Assembly (NCBI GenBank): GCA_045657205.1
Contig: JAZOSS010000069.1
Span: 1-22,695, forward strand
DNA: 22,695 nt
Direction of reading: 5' to 3'
From: RGIG7213 sp045657205
GTDB taxonomy: Bacteria > Bacillota > Clostridia > Oscillospirales > CAG-272
Shown here one piece after another: positions 7,906 through 14,756 of the stretch. The position numbers and the translations under genes are program-made. The notes beneath the pieces were generated by a model. The model worked only from the letters and a program-made list of their open reading frames with translations, ran no database searches and had not been told where the DNA came from. The stretch's first letter is position 1. The number at the start of each line of letters is the position of its first letter.

Positions 7906-9258
7906 ATGGCATTTTTTACTGAAGAAAGGTCTTTTTACAAGACGTTTATATCTCTTTGGGGCGTTCTCGTTTTAAACAACGTCATCGTCCTCGGCGTAAA
8001 CCTTGCCGACAACATTATGCTCGGTGCTTACAGCGAGCCTGCCTTATCGGGGGCTGCCGCCTGCAATCAGCTTCAGTTTATATTTCAGCAGGTGATATTC
8101 GGCCTCGGCAACACCGCCGTGCTTTTAGGCAGTCAGTACTGGGGCGAAAAAAAGCTGAAGCCGATAAAAAGCTTAGCCGCATCGGCTCTTATTTGCGGTG
8201 TGCTGTTTTCACTTTTACTGTTTATACTGACATCCGCTTTCCCGTATCAGACAGTCGGAATATTCACGAAATCAGATATCATAAAACAGCAGGGTGTCGA
8301 ATATCTTTCCGTGATCAAATACACGTATCCCGTATTTGCCGTAACGAACATTCTGCTTGCCTGCCTGCGCTCGGTTGAAAGCGTAAAGATCGGTTTCCGT
8401 GTTTCCGTCGTTACTCTTATCGTCAACATCTCACTGAACTACGTGCTTATTTTCGGAAAGCTCGGATTTGAGCCGATGGGCGCAAAAGGTGCGGCAACAG
8501 CAACGCTTATTTCAAGAATTGCCGAGCTTTTGTTCGTTATCATCCACATTATGTTTATAGAAAAGAACCTGAGGCTATCCTTTGGCGATATGGTAAAGAC
8601 AGACCTTCCCCTGTTTAAAAAATATGCGCTATCGTCCGTGCCGTTCGTTCTTACCGACGGACTTTTCGGGGTTTCTACCGCTTTGCAGACCGTCATTCTC
8701 GGTCATATGTCCGATGCGGCAATAGCGGCAAATTCCGTATCAACCACGCTTTACCAGGTGTTGAAGGTTGCGGCGATAGGCTCGTCCGCCGCCTCTGCCG
8801 TCATAATCGGCAAAAGCATCGGACAAGGCAAAAGCCTTGATAAAATAAAGGAATATTCAAGGTCGCTGCAGGTCATATACGTCGGTGTCGGACTCGCCAC
8901 ATCCGTTTTGCTTTTCATCCTCCGCACACCGATAATAAATCTTTACAACATTTCAAGTGAGGCATCAAGCCTTGCTGACGGATTTTTGCTCGTTCTGTGC
9001 ATAACGTGCATCGGCACAGCGTATCAGATGCCGACAAACACAGGTATCGTTCGTGGCGGCGGTGATTCAAAATTCGTATTGAAGCTTGATATCGTAGCCA
9101 TCTGGTGCATCGTTTTGCCTCTTTCCTTCTGTGCGGCATTTCTCTGGCACTGGCACCCCGTTGCCGTAATTGCGTGTCTTAACGCCGATCAGGTGTTCAA
9201 ATGCCTGCCCGTTTTCATCAAAGCAAACAGCTATAATTGGGTGAAAAAGCTCACTTGA
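7906..9258 (+). CDS. MATE-family multidrug/Na+ (H+) antiporter
   Basis: A 450-residue integral membrane protein with about twelve hydrophobic segments in two related halves, the MATE pattern. It opens with a short cytoplasmic stretch, then ISLWGVLVLNNVIVLGVNLADNIMLGAYSEPALSG, where the NxVDxxMLG-like segment of this family is recognisable as NLADNIMLG. Transporters of this family expel cationic drugs or metabolites in exchange for Na+ or H+. Substrate cannot be assigned. It is the last gene of the operon and is followed within 7 bp by a strong terminator. Confidence 0.9.
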   Translation: MAFFTEERSFYKTFISLWGVLVLNNVIVLGVNLADNIMLGAYSEPALSGAAACNQLQFIFQQVIFGLGNTAVLLGSQYWGEKKLKPIKSLAASALICGVLFSLLLFILTSAFPYQTVGIFTKSDIIKQQGVEYLSVIKYTYPVFAVTNILLACLRSVESVKIGFRVSVVTLIVNISLNYVLIFGKLGFEPMGAKGAATATLISRIAELLFVIIHIMFIEKNLRLSFGDMVKTDLPLFKKYALSSVPFVLTDGLFGVSTALQTVILGHMSDAAIAANSVSTTLYQVLKVAAIGSSAASAVIIGKSIGQGKSLDKIKEYSRSLQVIYVGVGLATSVLLFILRTPIINLYNISSEASSLADGFLLVLCITCIGTAYQMPTNTGIVRGGGDSKFVLKLDIVAIWCIVLPLSFCAAFLWHWHPVAVIACLNADQVFKCLPVFIKANSYNWVKKLT

Positions 9259-9264
9259 CAATAT

Positions 9265-9307
9265 AAAAAGCAAGAATAAAAGGGAAAAACTTTTATTCTT
9301 GCTTTTT
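9265..9307. terminator. Strong bidirectional terminator
   Basis: Perfect 18-bp arms (9265-9282 and 9290-9307) surround a 7-nt loop. The stem begins with an A-tract and ends with a T-tract, so it can act on both strands. It serves the MATE operon (plus) and the symporter gene (minus), which converge here. Confidence 0.9.
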
Positions 9308-9314
9308 GTTTTAG

Positions 9315-9332
9315 TGCAACCGTACGGTTGCA
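9315..9332. repeat. Perfect 18-bp palindrome between convergent genes
   Basis: TGCAACCGTACGGTTGCA reads the same on both strands and is followed on the plus strand by a T-rich run. It lies between the bidirectional terminator and the stop codon of the symporter. It may be an accessory terminator or a protein-binding site. Confidence 0.6.
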
Positions 9333-9340
9333 TTTTGTTT

Positions 9341-10693
9341 TTATACTTTTACTATTCCGAACGCTTCCAATATGGAGAAGCCGAGTATCAGAACGATGCA
9401 CACGGGTGCTATGTATTTAATTACTACCGTAAAGAGCTTGCGTGCTTTGAACGCTCCGCCGATCTCCGCTTCTTCGATTATCGCCTTTGGCTTTATGAAG
9501 TAACCTATGAATATACACGTTGCAAGTGCAACTATCGGCATAAGAACGCTGTTACTTGCAAAATCAAAGAACGTAAGGAAATCCATTCCTATTATCTTTA
9601 TTCCGCCCCAGATACCGTTACCGAGTGAGGAAGGAATACCGAGTGCGATGCATATGCCCAAAACGATGAAGCAAGCCGTTTTTCTCTTTATACCGAATTT
9701 ATCGGTAAATATCGACACGACCGTTTCCATAAGCGAAATTGACGACGTAAGTGCCGCAAAAAGCACGAGCAAGAAAAATACAAAACCGATTATTTCTCCG
9801 CCCTTCATTGATGCAAAGACCTTAGGAAGAGTTACAAACATAAGTCCGGGACCCTTGTTGAGTGCTTCCTCGCTTCCGCCGGAAAAAGCGAATACTCCGG
9901 GTACTATCATAAGTCCCGCAAGGAAAGCAATACCCGTGTCGAATATCTCTATCTGTCTTACGGAGGACTCAATATTTACATCCTTTTTCATATACGAGCC
10001 GTACGTTATCATAATACCCATTGCAAGTGACATCGAATAGAAAAGCTGTCCCATAGCTGTAAGCACGGTAATTATGGAAAACTTTGAAAAATCGGGCTTT
10101 ATGTAGTAGATAACGCCTTCCCACGCGCCGTCCGCCGTCATAGTGTATATAGCTATGAAAAGTGTCAGGGCAACGAGTATGGGCATCATTATTTTGCTTA
10201 CCTTTTCGATACCCTTTTCAACTCCGAGCAAAACGACGAGCGCCGTAAGTCCGAGATACAGTGCAAACCAGCCGAGAGGCTCACCGACACCGCCGATAAA
10301 ATCACCGAAATATCCGTCGGCTGCCGCTGAAGATCCGTTAAAGGTGAGAAATACCGAAAGATATTTTATTACCCATCCGCCTATTACACAGTAATAAGGG
10401 AGGATTATTATCGGAACGACAGATGCCAAATATCCGACAAATGAAAATCTTTTATCAAGTGCTTTGAACGCACCGACAGCGCTCAGTCCCGTTTTACGTC
10501 CCAGAGCTATCTCCGCTGTCATAAGCGCAAAGCCGAACGAAACAGCGAGAATAACGTACGTAAGCAGGAATATACCGCCGCCGTGCTTTGCGGCAAGATA
10601 CGGGAAACGCCATATGTTTCCGAGCCCGACAGCGGAGCCTGCCGCCGCCAAAACGAAACCTATTTTACCTGTAAAACTGCTTCTGTTAGACAC
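9341..10693 (-). CDS. Sodium:neurotransmitter symporter (NSS/SNF family)
   Basis: A 450-residue polytopic membrane protein. Its N terminus (GKIGFVLAAAGSAVGLGNIW followed by RFPYLAAKHGGG) is the family signature of LeuT-fold NSS transporters, including the glycine-rich unwound part of TM1 and the RFPY motif. About eleven hydrophobic segments follow. Bacterial members take up amino acids with Na+. Translation starts at a GTG at 10693, with AAAGGAG about 7 bp upstream. It is monocistronic, converging on the MATE operon. Its promoter would lie in the A/T-rich 10700-10790 interval, where I see only weak candidates. Confidence 0.92.
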   Translation of the reverse strand: MSNRSSFTGKIGFVLAAAGSAVGLGNIWRFPYLAAKHGGGIFLLTYVILAVSFGFALMTAEIALGRKTGLSAVGAFKALDKRFSFVGYLASVVPIIILPYYCVIGGWVIKYLSVFLTFNGSSAAADGYFGDFIGGVGEPLGWFALYLGLTALVVLLGVEKGIEKVSKIMMPILVALTLFIAIYTMTADGAWEGVIYYIKPDFSKFSIITVLTAMGQLFYSMSLAMGIMITYGSYMKKDVNIESSVRQIEIFDTGIAFLAGLMIVPGVFAFSGGSEEALNKGPGLMFVTLPKVFASMKGGEIIGFVFFLLVLFAALTSSISLMETVVSIFTDKFGIKRKTACFIVLGICIALGIPSSLGNGIWGGIKIIGMDFLTFFDFASNSVLMPIVALATCIFIGYFIKPKAIIEEAEIGGAFKARKLFTVVIKYIAPVCIVLILGFSILEAFGIVKV

Positions 10694-10792
10694 AAAAAAA
10701 CTCCTTTTTTAAAATTATTCTTCATATTATTGCACATTTTTCTCAAAAAGGCAATAGCTTTGGAAAAATTTTTAAAAATTTTCAAATACCTC

Positions 10793-10826
10793 TTGACAAA
10801 TTATACTATGTGTTGTATAGTATAAT
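10793..10826 (+). promoter_or_regulatory. PadR-gene promoter with inverted-repeat operator
   Basis: A -35 TTGACA (10793-10798) and -10 TATAGT (10816-10821) are separated by exactly 17 bp. Perfect 10-bp inverted arms (10800-10809 and 10817-10826, spacer GTGTTGT) cover the spacer and the -10 box. The ATACTAT…ATAGTAT form agrees with the ATACT/AGTAT-type operators known for PadR-like repressors, so autorepression by the next gene is likely. AGGAGG follows just before the ATG at 10845. Confidence 0.85.
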
Positions 10827-10844
10827 GCATCAGGAGGTAATTAT

Positions 10845-11159
10845 ATGGATATTCAACTTAAACGAGGATACATTGAAATATGCGTGCTTGCTTCAATGCT
10901 GAAGGAAGAAACGTACGGATACAAGCTGATAAAGGACATCGAACCGATAATGGACATTTCCGAATCAACGCTTTATCCGATATTAAAACGGCTTGAAGCA
11001 TCGGGATGCGTAAGTTCAAGAACGGCGGAATACAACAGCCGTCTTCGCAAATATTACTCGATAACGGATTCGGGCCGTGAAAGAATACGGGAATTTTTAT
11101 CAGACTGGCAAGATATAGAAAAAACTTACAACTATATAAAGGAGGAGTGGGAAGGATGA
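10845..11159 (+). CDS. PadR-family transcriptional regulator
   Basis: A 104-residue winged-helix protein. The N-terminal segment KRGYIEICVLASMLKEETYG and the recognition region SESTLYPILKRLEASGCV followed by YYSITDSGRERI are characteristic of small PadR regulators (subfamily s1). The short C-terminal helix is the dimerisation element. It probably binds the inverted repeat overlapping its own promoter and so controls the two downstream genes. Its stop codon overlaps the start of the DUF1700 gene (ATGA), indicating translational coupling. The inducer is unknown. Confidence 0.93.
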   Translation: MDIQLKRGYIEICVLASMLKEETYGYKLIKDIEPIMDISESTLYPILKRLEASGCVSSRTAEYNSRLRKYYSITDSGRERIREFLSDWQDIEKTYNYIKEEWEG

Positions 11160-11680
11160 ATAAAAAACAATTTCTTGAAGCCCTCGGTGCATCACTGAAG
11201 GACGTAAAAAAGGAAGAAAGAGAAGAAACTCTTGCATATTACGAGGAGATAATCGCCGACAGGTGCGACGGCGGAATGAGTGAAGAGGAAGCGGTAAGCT
11301 CCCTCGGCAGTATAGACGATATCGTGCGCCACGTTTTGGAAGATGCACATTTTGAAAAAGAAGAATCAACGAATGAAAGAGTAACTGCATGGGATGCTAT
11401 AAAAGCTCTTATCGTCGGAATTTGTATCGTATGTGCAAACTTATGGATGTGGGAGCTTGATCTTATGATGTGGGTAAGCGGTATTTCAGTCGTCGTTTTC
11501 GGTTTGCCGAACGTTATGACGTATACGGCATCTTACGTAGGTGTGGGGATATGTATGTGTGCTTGCGCGCTTGCTCTTTGTGTGCCGATCATAAAGTTTA
11601 CAAAATGGTCGTTTACGCAGATAAAGGGATATTTTTTCAAGATAAAATCATTTTTTGAAGGAATCGGAGGTAACAAGTGA
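11156..11680 (+). CDS. DUF1700/HAAS-domain membrane protein
   Basis: A 174-residue protein. The N-terminal helical domain (MNKKQFLEALGASLKDVKKE … YYEEIIADRCDGGMSEEEAV) is the DUF1700/HAAS signature, with the acidic helix pair and the 'SLGS…D' turn. Two to three hydrophobic segments follow at about 82-145. These proteins commonly accompany a PadR regulator and a DUF4097 protein, and are thought to act as membrane partners in envelope-associated regulation; no biochemical activity is established. ATG at 11156 overlaps the PadR stop and is preceded by AAGGAGGAGTGGGAAGG within the padR gene. Its TGA overlaps the next start. Confidence 0.88.
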   Translation: MNKKQFLEALGASLKDVKKEEREETLAYYEEIIADRCDGGMSEEEAVSSLGSIDDIVRHVLEDAHFEKEESTNERVTAWDAIKALIVGICIVCANLWMWELDLMMWVSGISVVVFGLPNVMTYTASYVGVGICMCACALALCVPIIKFTKWSFTQIKGYFFKIKSFFEGIGGNK

Positions 11681-12459
11681 TGAAAAGATCAACTATCGTT
11701 TTATTAGTCGCCCTTGTTATGTTTTTGTGCGGTGTCGGTCTTACCGTTTACGGTGTGAAAGCACAAAAGGATAATTTAGAAACATTACCAAGCGAAACAT
11801 TCAAAAACGAGGAAATAAACAAGATCGATATTGACGTGCTTGCATCATCCGTTGAAATAAAGCCTTCATCTGACGATAAAATACACGTAACGTACAAGGA
11901 TGCCGTATTCTGTAAGTATGTACACACAGTCAAAGACGGCGTGCTTAAAATCGAATGTAAAGACGTTATTCCGCACGTATCCTTCGGTGTAACGACGTCA
12001 AGTAAGGTAATCTTGCTCATTCCCGACGGTATGAAAGCGAATATCGAAGCTGAGCTTGATGCAGGTCTATTTACGTTTGAAGATCTGACTCTTTCGGGCA
12101 AAATAGACGTTGAAAGCGATGCAGGCAACGTAACGTTCAAAAACGCAAACGCGGAAGGCGTTTGTGCAAAGACCGACGTCGGAAGTGTTAAAATAAATAA
12201 CTGTAAATTTGCATCATTTGATGCGGAAACGGACGTCGGAAGCATAGATGTTGACAGTCTTGACTGCCGTGTTACATCACTTTCAAGCGACGTCGGAAGC
12301 ATAAAAGGCAAGCTTTGCGGAAAGCTTGAAGATTATACCGTATCCTGCAGAAAAGATATGGGCTCTTGCAACGTATCCGACAGAGTCGGCGGTGATAAAA
12401 TATTAAAAGTAAGCACCTCCGTCGGCAGTATCAACATCACCTTTACCGAGTCGGAATAA
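11680..12459 (+). CDS. DUF4097-family beta-repeat surface protein
   Basis: A 259-residue protein with an N-terminal membrane segment (about residues 5-26) and an exported beta-strand-rich region. The latter contains repeated units around DVGSVKINNC, DVGSIDVDSL, DVGSIKGKL and SVGSINITF, as expected for DUF4097 beta-solenoid proteins. The ATG at 11680 overlaps the upstream TGA by one base and follows GGAGG; a GTG one codon earlier is also possible. It is the last gene of the PadR-DUF1700-DUF4097 unit. The DNA repeats GACGTCGGAAG three times within 12177-12300. Function is unknown. No terminator is evident after it; 12460-12560 holds no gene I can support. Confidence 0.86.
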   Translation: MKRSTIVLLVALVMFLCGVGLTVYGVKAQKDNLETLPSETFKNEEINKIDIDVLASSVEIKPSSDDKIHVTYKDAVFCKYVHTVKDGVLKIECKDVIPHVSFGVTTSSKVILLIPDGMKANIEAELDAGLFTFEDLTLSGKIDVESDAGNVTFKNANAEGVCAKTDVGSVKINNCKFASFDAETDVGSIDVDSLDCRVTSLSSDVGSIKGKLCGKLEDYTVSCRKDMGSCNVSDRVGGDKILKVSTSVGSINITFTESE

Positions 12460-12579
12460 AGGTCAAAATTATCCGGAGCTTCTTAGGTTCATAAAGCCTT
12501 ATTTTTCTCAAAAAAGCTCGACACATCCCGTGTTTTCTCCGCATTTTCAAAATTTGCAGTTTGAACTTAGGTCAATTTA

Positions 12580-12620
12580 ATACCAAAAACATTGACATCG
12601 TTCTATTTGTGGTATATAAT
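12580..12620 (+). promoter_or_regulatory. Promoter and candidate operator of the Fic toxin-antitoxin pair
   Basis: TTGACA (12592-12597) and TATAAT (12615-12620) are spaced by 17 bp, a near-ideal sigma-A promoter. Imperfect inverted arms ATACCAAAAA (12580-12589) and TTTGTGGTAT (12606-12615) bracket the -35 box, matching at 9 of 10 positions. The arms are placed as expected for autorepression by the HTH antitoxin; that binding is inferred. Confidence 0.75.
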
Positions 12621-12641
12621 ATAGACGAACGAGGTGTTGAA

Positions 12642-13013
12642 ATGGATATACTGACTATAAAAGAAGCAAGTTTAATGTGGGGAATTTCTGTAAGAAGGAT
12701 TACCGTTTTGTGTAACGAAGGCAGAATTGCCGGTGCAAAGAAAATTGCAGGTGTATGGCTTTTGCCAAAAGATGCAGAGAAACCCATTGATGCAAGAATC
12801 AAATCAGAAAAATATACGGATTGGAGAAATAAAACAGATATGGCGTCTAAGGATTTTGAAAACAATTTAAAGAATTTAAGAGGTACATTCGCTGTAGAAA
12901 ATATGAAAGTCAGCGAAGAAGGTATTAAAAATCTTAAAAGAATTGATAGCGGCAAAGTAAGCTATACGGACGCAATCGAAGAATTGAAACTTAAATATAT
13001 GCAGAAAGTATAA
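12642..13013 (+). CDS. HTH-type Fic antitoxin (VbhA-like inhibitory motif)
   Basis: A 123-residue protein in two parts. Residues 1-45 form a MerR/excisionase-like HTH (LTIKEASLMWGISVRRITVL … GVWLLP). The C-terminal part resembles VbhA-type Fic antitoxins: T82-F-A-V-E86-N87 exactly fits the Fic-inhibitory consensus (S/T)xxxE(G/N), followed by MKVSEEG and a helical tail. In known class I systems this glutamate contacts the Fic anchor-site arginine and blocks ATP positioning. The protein thus probably both neutralises the toxin and regulates the promoter. ATG 12642 follows GAGGTG; the frame is open 27 codons upstream but includes the promoter. It ends 2 bp before fic. Confidence 0.82.
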   Translation: MDILTIKEASLMWGISVRRITVLCNEGRIAGAKKIAGVWLLPKDAEKPIDARIKSEKYTDWRNKTDMASKDFENNLKNLRGTFAVENMKVSEEGIKNLKRIDSGKVSYTDAIEELKLKYMQKV

Positions 13014-13015
13014 CT

Positions 13016-13612
13016 ATGTTTTCAAAATACGATGTTTATACAACAACTCGATCTGTTTATTGCTATCATGATAGTAATGTGTTGAAAAATAAATTAAATA
13101 TAAAAGATAATACACTGCTTAAAACCGCTGAGGAAGAAATTACATTGATCAAGCAAATGGAACTTTTGAAAAATCCGATTAAGGGTAATTTTTCAAAAGC
13201 ACATCTTATGAATATACACAAGTTTATTTTTGAAGATATTTATTCGTTTGCCGGAAAAATCAGGCGCGAGCAAATCAGTAAAGCTGATACAATGTTTTAT
13301 CCTCCAAATTTAATTGACAGAGAACTTGATAAGGTATTTGCTAAAATAAAAGAGAATGGTATGCTTAAGGAAACCGACGAAGAAAAAATTTTTGATAATT
13401 TAGCATATGTTATGGCAGAACTCAACATCATACATCCATTCAGAGAAGGCAATGGACGTTCTATCCGTGAATTTATCCGCCTTATGGCAAAGCGTATGGG
13501 ATATGACTTGAATTGGGGTAATGTTGACAGCAAGGAACTTTTAGAAGCATCGATTTTGTCGGTTGACGATTATAAAGTGCTGATAAGGATACTTAAAACT
13601 TGTGTGGATTAG
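13016..13612 (+). CDS. fic: Fic-domain protein adenylyltransferase (toxin)
   Basis: A 198-residue single-domain Fic protein. The catalytic motif H140-P-F-R-E-G-N-G-R-S-I-R151 matches HPFx(D/E)GNGRxxR perfectly, with H140 as base, E144 for Mg2+ and R148 for the ATP phosphates. The flap that holds the target side chain is visible at DTMFYPP (91-97). Such enzymes transfer AMP from ATP to hydroxyl side chains; small bacterial Fic toxins of this type are known to modify DNA gyrase and topoisomerase IV, but the target here is not known. No inhibitory motif is seen inside the protein, which fits a class I arrangement with inhibition supplied by the upstream gene. The pair is more AT-rich than neighbouring housekeeping genes, suggesting horizontal acquisition. 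Confidence 0.93.
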   Translation: MFSKYDVYTTTRSVYCYHDSNVLKNKLNIKDNTLLKTAEEEITLIKQMELLKNPIKGNFSKAHLMNIHKFIFEDIYSFAGKIRREQISKADTMFYPPNLIDRELDKVFAKIKENGMLKETDEEKIFDNLAYVMAELNIIHPFREGNGRSIREFIRLMAKRMGYDLNWGNVDSKELLEASILSVDDYKVLIRILKTCVD

Positions 13613-13905
13613 TTTTTAAGATCGAAAAAAATTATTCAAAGTGAAGTCCTTTGCGTTAATAAAACAGCAAGAACAAATATAAATGAATTACAAAGGTTTA
13701 ACTAATGACATAGATAGCACAGGAAACATTAAAGATAATGTGATCTGTATTTTCCAATTTGCATCAAAAACAAAGGTTTTTCAACTACTACGTTAAAAAA
13801 TGTCCTTAAATTCAGAAAGTAAATTCAAATTTACATCTGCACATTTGAACTTTTCCGAAAAAAACCTCAAAGCAAGGAGTAATTGTAAACTTTTTAATAG
13901 AAGTA
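13613..13905. other. AT-rich spacer after fic, no supported gene
   Basis: About 290 bp of AT-rich DNA. One tiny plus-strand frame (13683-13796, 37 codons, starting MNYKGLTNDIDS) has no ribosome binding site and no recognisable family, so I do not call it a gene; it may be debris of the transferred toxin-antitoxin segment. No clear terminator for fic was found. Confidence 0.5.
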
Positions 13906-13933
13906 TTGACAAATCACGCCTTTCGGGTATAAT
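13906..13933 (+). promoter_or_regulatory. Promoter of the valS T-box unit
   Basis: TTGACA (13906-13911) and TATAAT (13928-13933) with a 16-bp spacer form a strong sigma-A promoter. Transcription should start near 13940, immediately upstream of the T-box leader. Confidence 0.88.
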
Positions 13934-13944
13934 GGTCGTATGTT

Positions 13945-14210
13945 TATAAAATGCGTTGATGAGAAGGAGTACGAAAAAAACTCTGTTTCAGAGAGGGGCG
14001 GGTAGGTGCAACGTCCTATGGAGCTTTTCGGAAGGTAGTCTCGGAGCGGCGGCAAGAACGGGCAAAGCCTTATTAGATGCCGACGGGTGCACAGCCGTAA
14101 AGATGTGCGGCGGCTTTTTTCGGCTGCGTAAGGTATCACGGTAACGCCGTGGTATGAAGTTAGGTGGTATCACGGGAATCCCTCGTCCTAATACGGACGG
14201 GGGATTTTTT
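13945..14210 (+). ncRNA. T-box leader (tRNA-Val sensing) with terminator
   Basis: The leader shows the T-box order. GATGAGAAGGAGTA is the stem I base, followed by the AGAGAG-type motif (13990-13996) and the GGTGCAA apical element. The conserved T-box is AGGTGGTATCACGG (14162-14175). The terminator has arms 14179-14188 and 14195-14204 followed by T6 (14205-14210). The bulge TGGT at 14165-14168 would pair with an uncharged tRNA ending ACCA, fitting tRNA-Val with discriminator A. A GTA valine codon at 14035-14037 in the expected specifier region is my best specifier candidate; GTC at 14038-14040 is the alternative. Uncharged tRNA-Val should favour readthrough into the downstream genes. Confidence 0.93.
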
Positions 14211-14231
14211 AGCCTTCCCCAGCGGGGGAAG

Positions 14232-14261
14232 GGGGACCGCTTTAGCGGTGGATGAGGTGTA
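14232..14261 (+). repeat. Left 30-bp inverted repeat of the DUF559 cassette
   Basis: Identical over 30 bp to the reverse complement of 14650-14679. It contains the ACCGCTTTAGCGGT mini-palindrome (14236-14249) and the GAGGTG ribosome binding site (14254-14259) for the gene starting at 14264. Confidence 0.95.
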
Positions 14262-14263
14262 AT

Positions 14264-14641
14264 ATGATTCCTTACAACAAAAAACTTGTATCAAATGCAA
14301 GAGAACTACGTAAAAATATGACACCCGAAGAAAAACATTTATGGTATGATTTTTTAAAACGGCTCCCGTTAAGCGTAAAACGTCAACATAATATCGAAAA
14401 TTACATTGTTGATTTTTACATTGCAAAAAACAAAACAGTGATTGAAATCGACGGTATTCAGCACACCTCTTCCGAACACAAGGAAGCCGACAGAAAAAGA
14501 GATGAAGATCTTGCAAAATGGGGCATTACCGTGTTAAGATATTCCAATGACAGCATAAGAAAAAATTTTCGTGTTGTAACGGATGATATTTTAAAAAAAT
14601 TGGGATTGGTTTATGAGGATTTGAAGGCTGTGGAGAGGTAA
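14264..14641 (+). CDS. DUF559 (PD-(D/E)XK / Vsr-like) protein
   Basis: A 125-residue protein beginning MIPYNKKLVSNARELRKNMT, the usual opening of the DUF559 family. The core reads NYIVDFYIAKNKTVIEIDGIQH, with D50 and the E61-x-D63 pair in the positions of the PD-(D/E)XK/Vsr-like nuclease fold, plus H67. The C terminus (ITVLRYSNDSIRKN) also fits. Relatives are predicted endonucleases of unclear role. ATG 14264 lies 4 bp after GAGGTG; an ATG at 14252 would sit inside the repeat without its own site. The gene fills the space between the two inverted repeats, is read with valS from the T-box promoter, and uses more A/T-rich codons than valS. Confidence 0.85.
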   Translation: MIPYNKKLVSNARELRKNMTPEEKHLWYDFLKRLPLSVKRQHNIENYIVDFYIAKNKTVIEIDGIQHTSSEHKEADRKRDEDLAKWGITVLRYSNDSIRKNFRVVTDDILKKLGLVYEDLKAVER

Positions 14642-14649
14642 TTATTAAA

Positions 14650-14679
14650 TACACCTCATCCACCGCTAAAGCGGTCCCC
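14650..14679 (-). repeat. Right 30-bp inverted repeat of the DUF559 cassette
   Basis: Perfect inverted copy of 14232-14261, starting 8 bp after the DUF559 stop codon. It is followed by a separate hairpin (TTCTCC … GGAGAA, 14681-14718) that completes the right end. Confidence 0.95.
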
Positions 14680-14756
14680 GTTCTCCTGTCGAAACGCTTT
14701 GCGTATCGACTTGGAGAAGGCTATATATACGATAATTAATTGAAAGGATATACAAA

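Larger units (their letters stand above)
14211..14722 (+). mobile_element. DUF559 cassette with bipartite inverted ends, inserted in valS leader
   Basis: A 512-bp block lies between the T-box terminator and valS. Its outer ends match as inverted AGCCTTCCCC (14211-14220) and GGAGAAGGCT (14713-14722), 9 of 10 bases. Inside these lie perfect 30-bp inverted repeats (14232-14261 and 14650-14679) flanking one gene. Each end thus has an outer hairpin (left CCTTCCCC/GGGGGAAGG; right a longer hairpin at 14681-14718) and an inner ACCGCTTTAGCGGT hairpin. No transposase is present and no convincing target duplication is visible. The block is AT-richer than valS. I infer a small mobile or formerly mobile unit, perhaps moved by the encoded nuclease-like protein or in trans. 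Confidence 0.65.

Noticed and set aside
10821..10826. TATAAT as the padR -10 box
   Set aside because: It would be 22 bp from TTGACA. TATAGT at 10816-10821 gives a 17-bp spacer.
11748..12311. Long minus-strand frame of 187 codons opposite DUF4097
   Set aside because: It overlaps a well-supported gene almost entirely, has no ribosome binding site and mirrors its repeats.
13683..13796. Small plus-strand frame of 37 codons after fic
   Set aside because: It has no ribosome binding site, no recognisable family, and lies in AT-rich spacer where such frames occur by chance.
14252..14263. ATG at 14252 as the DUF559 start
   Set aside because: It lies inside the inverted repeat and has no ribosome binding site. 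The ATG at 14264 follows GAGGTG at good spacing and gives the usual MIPYN family start.
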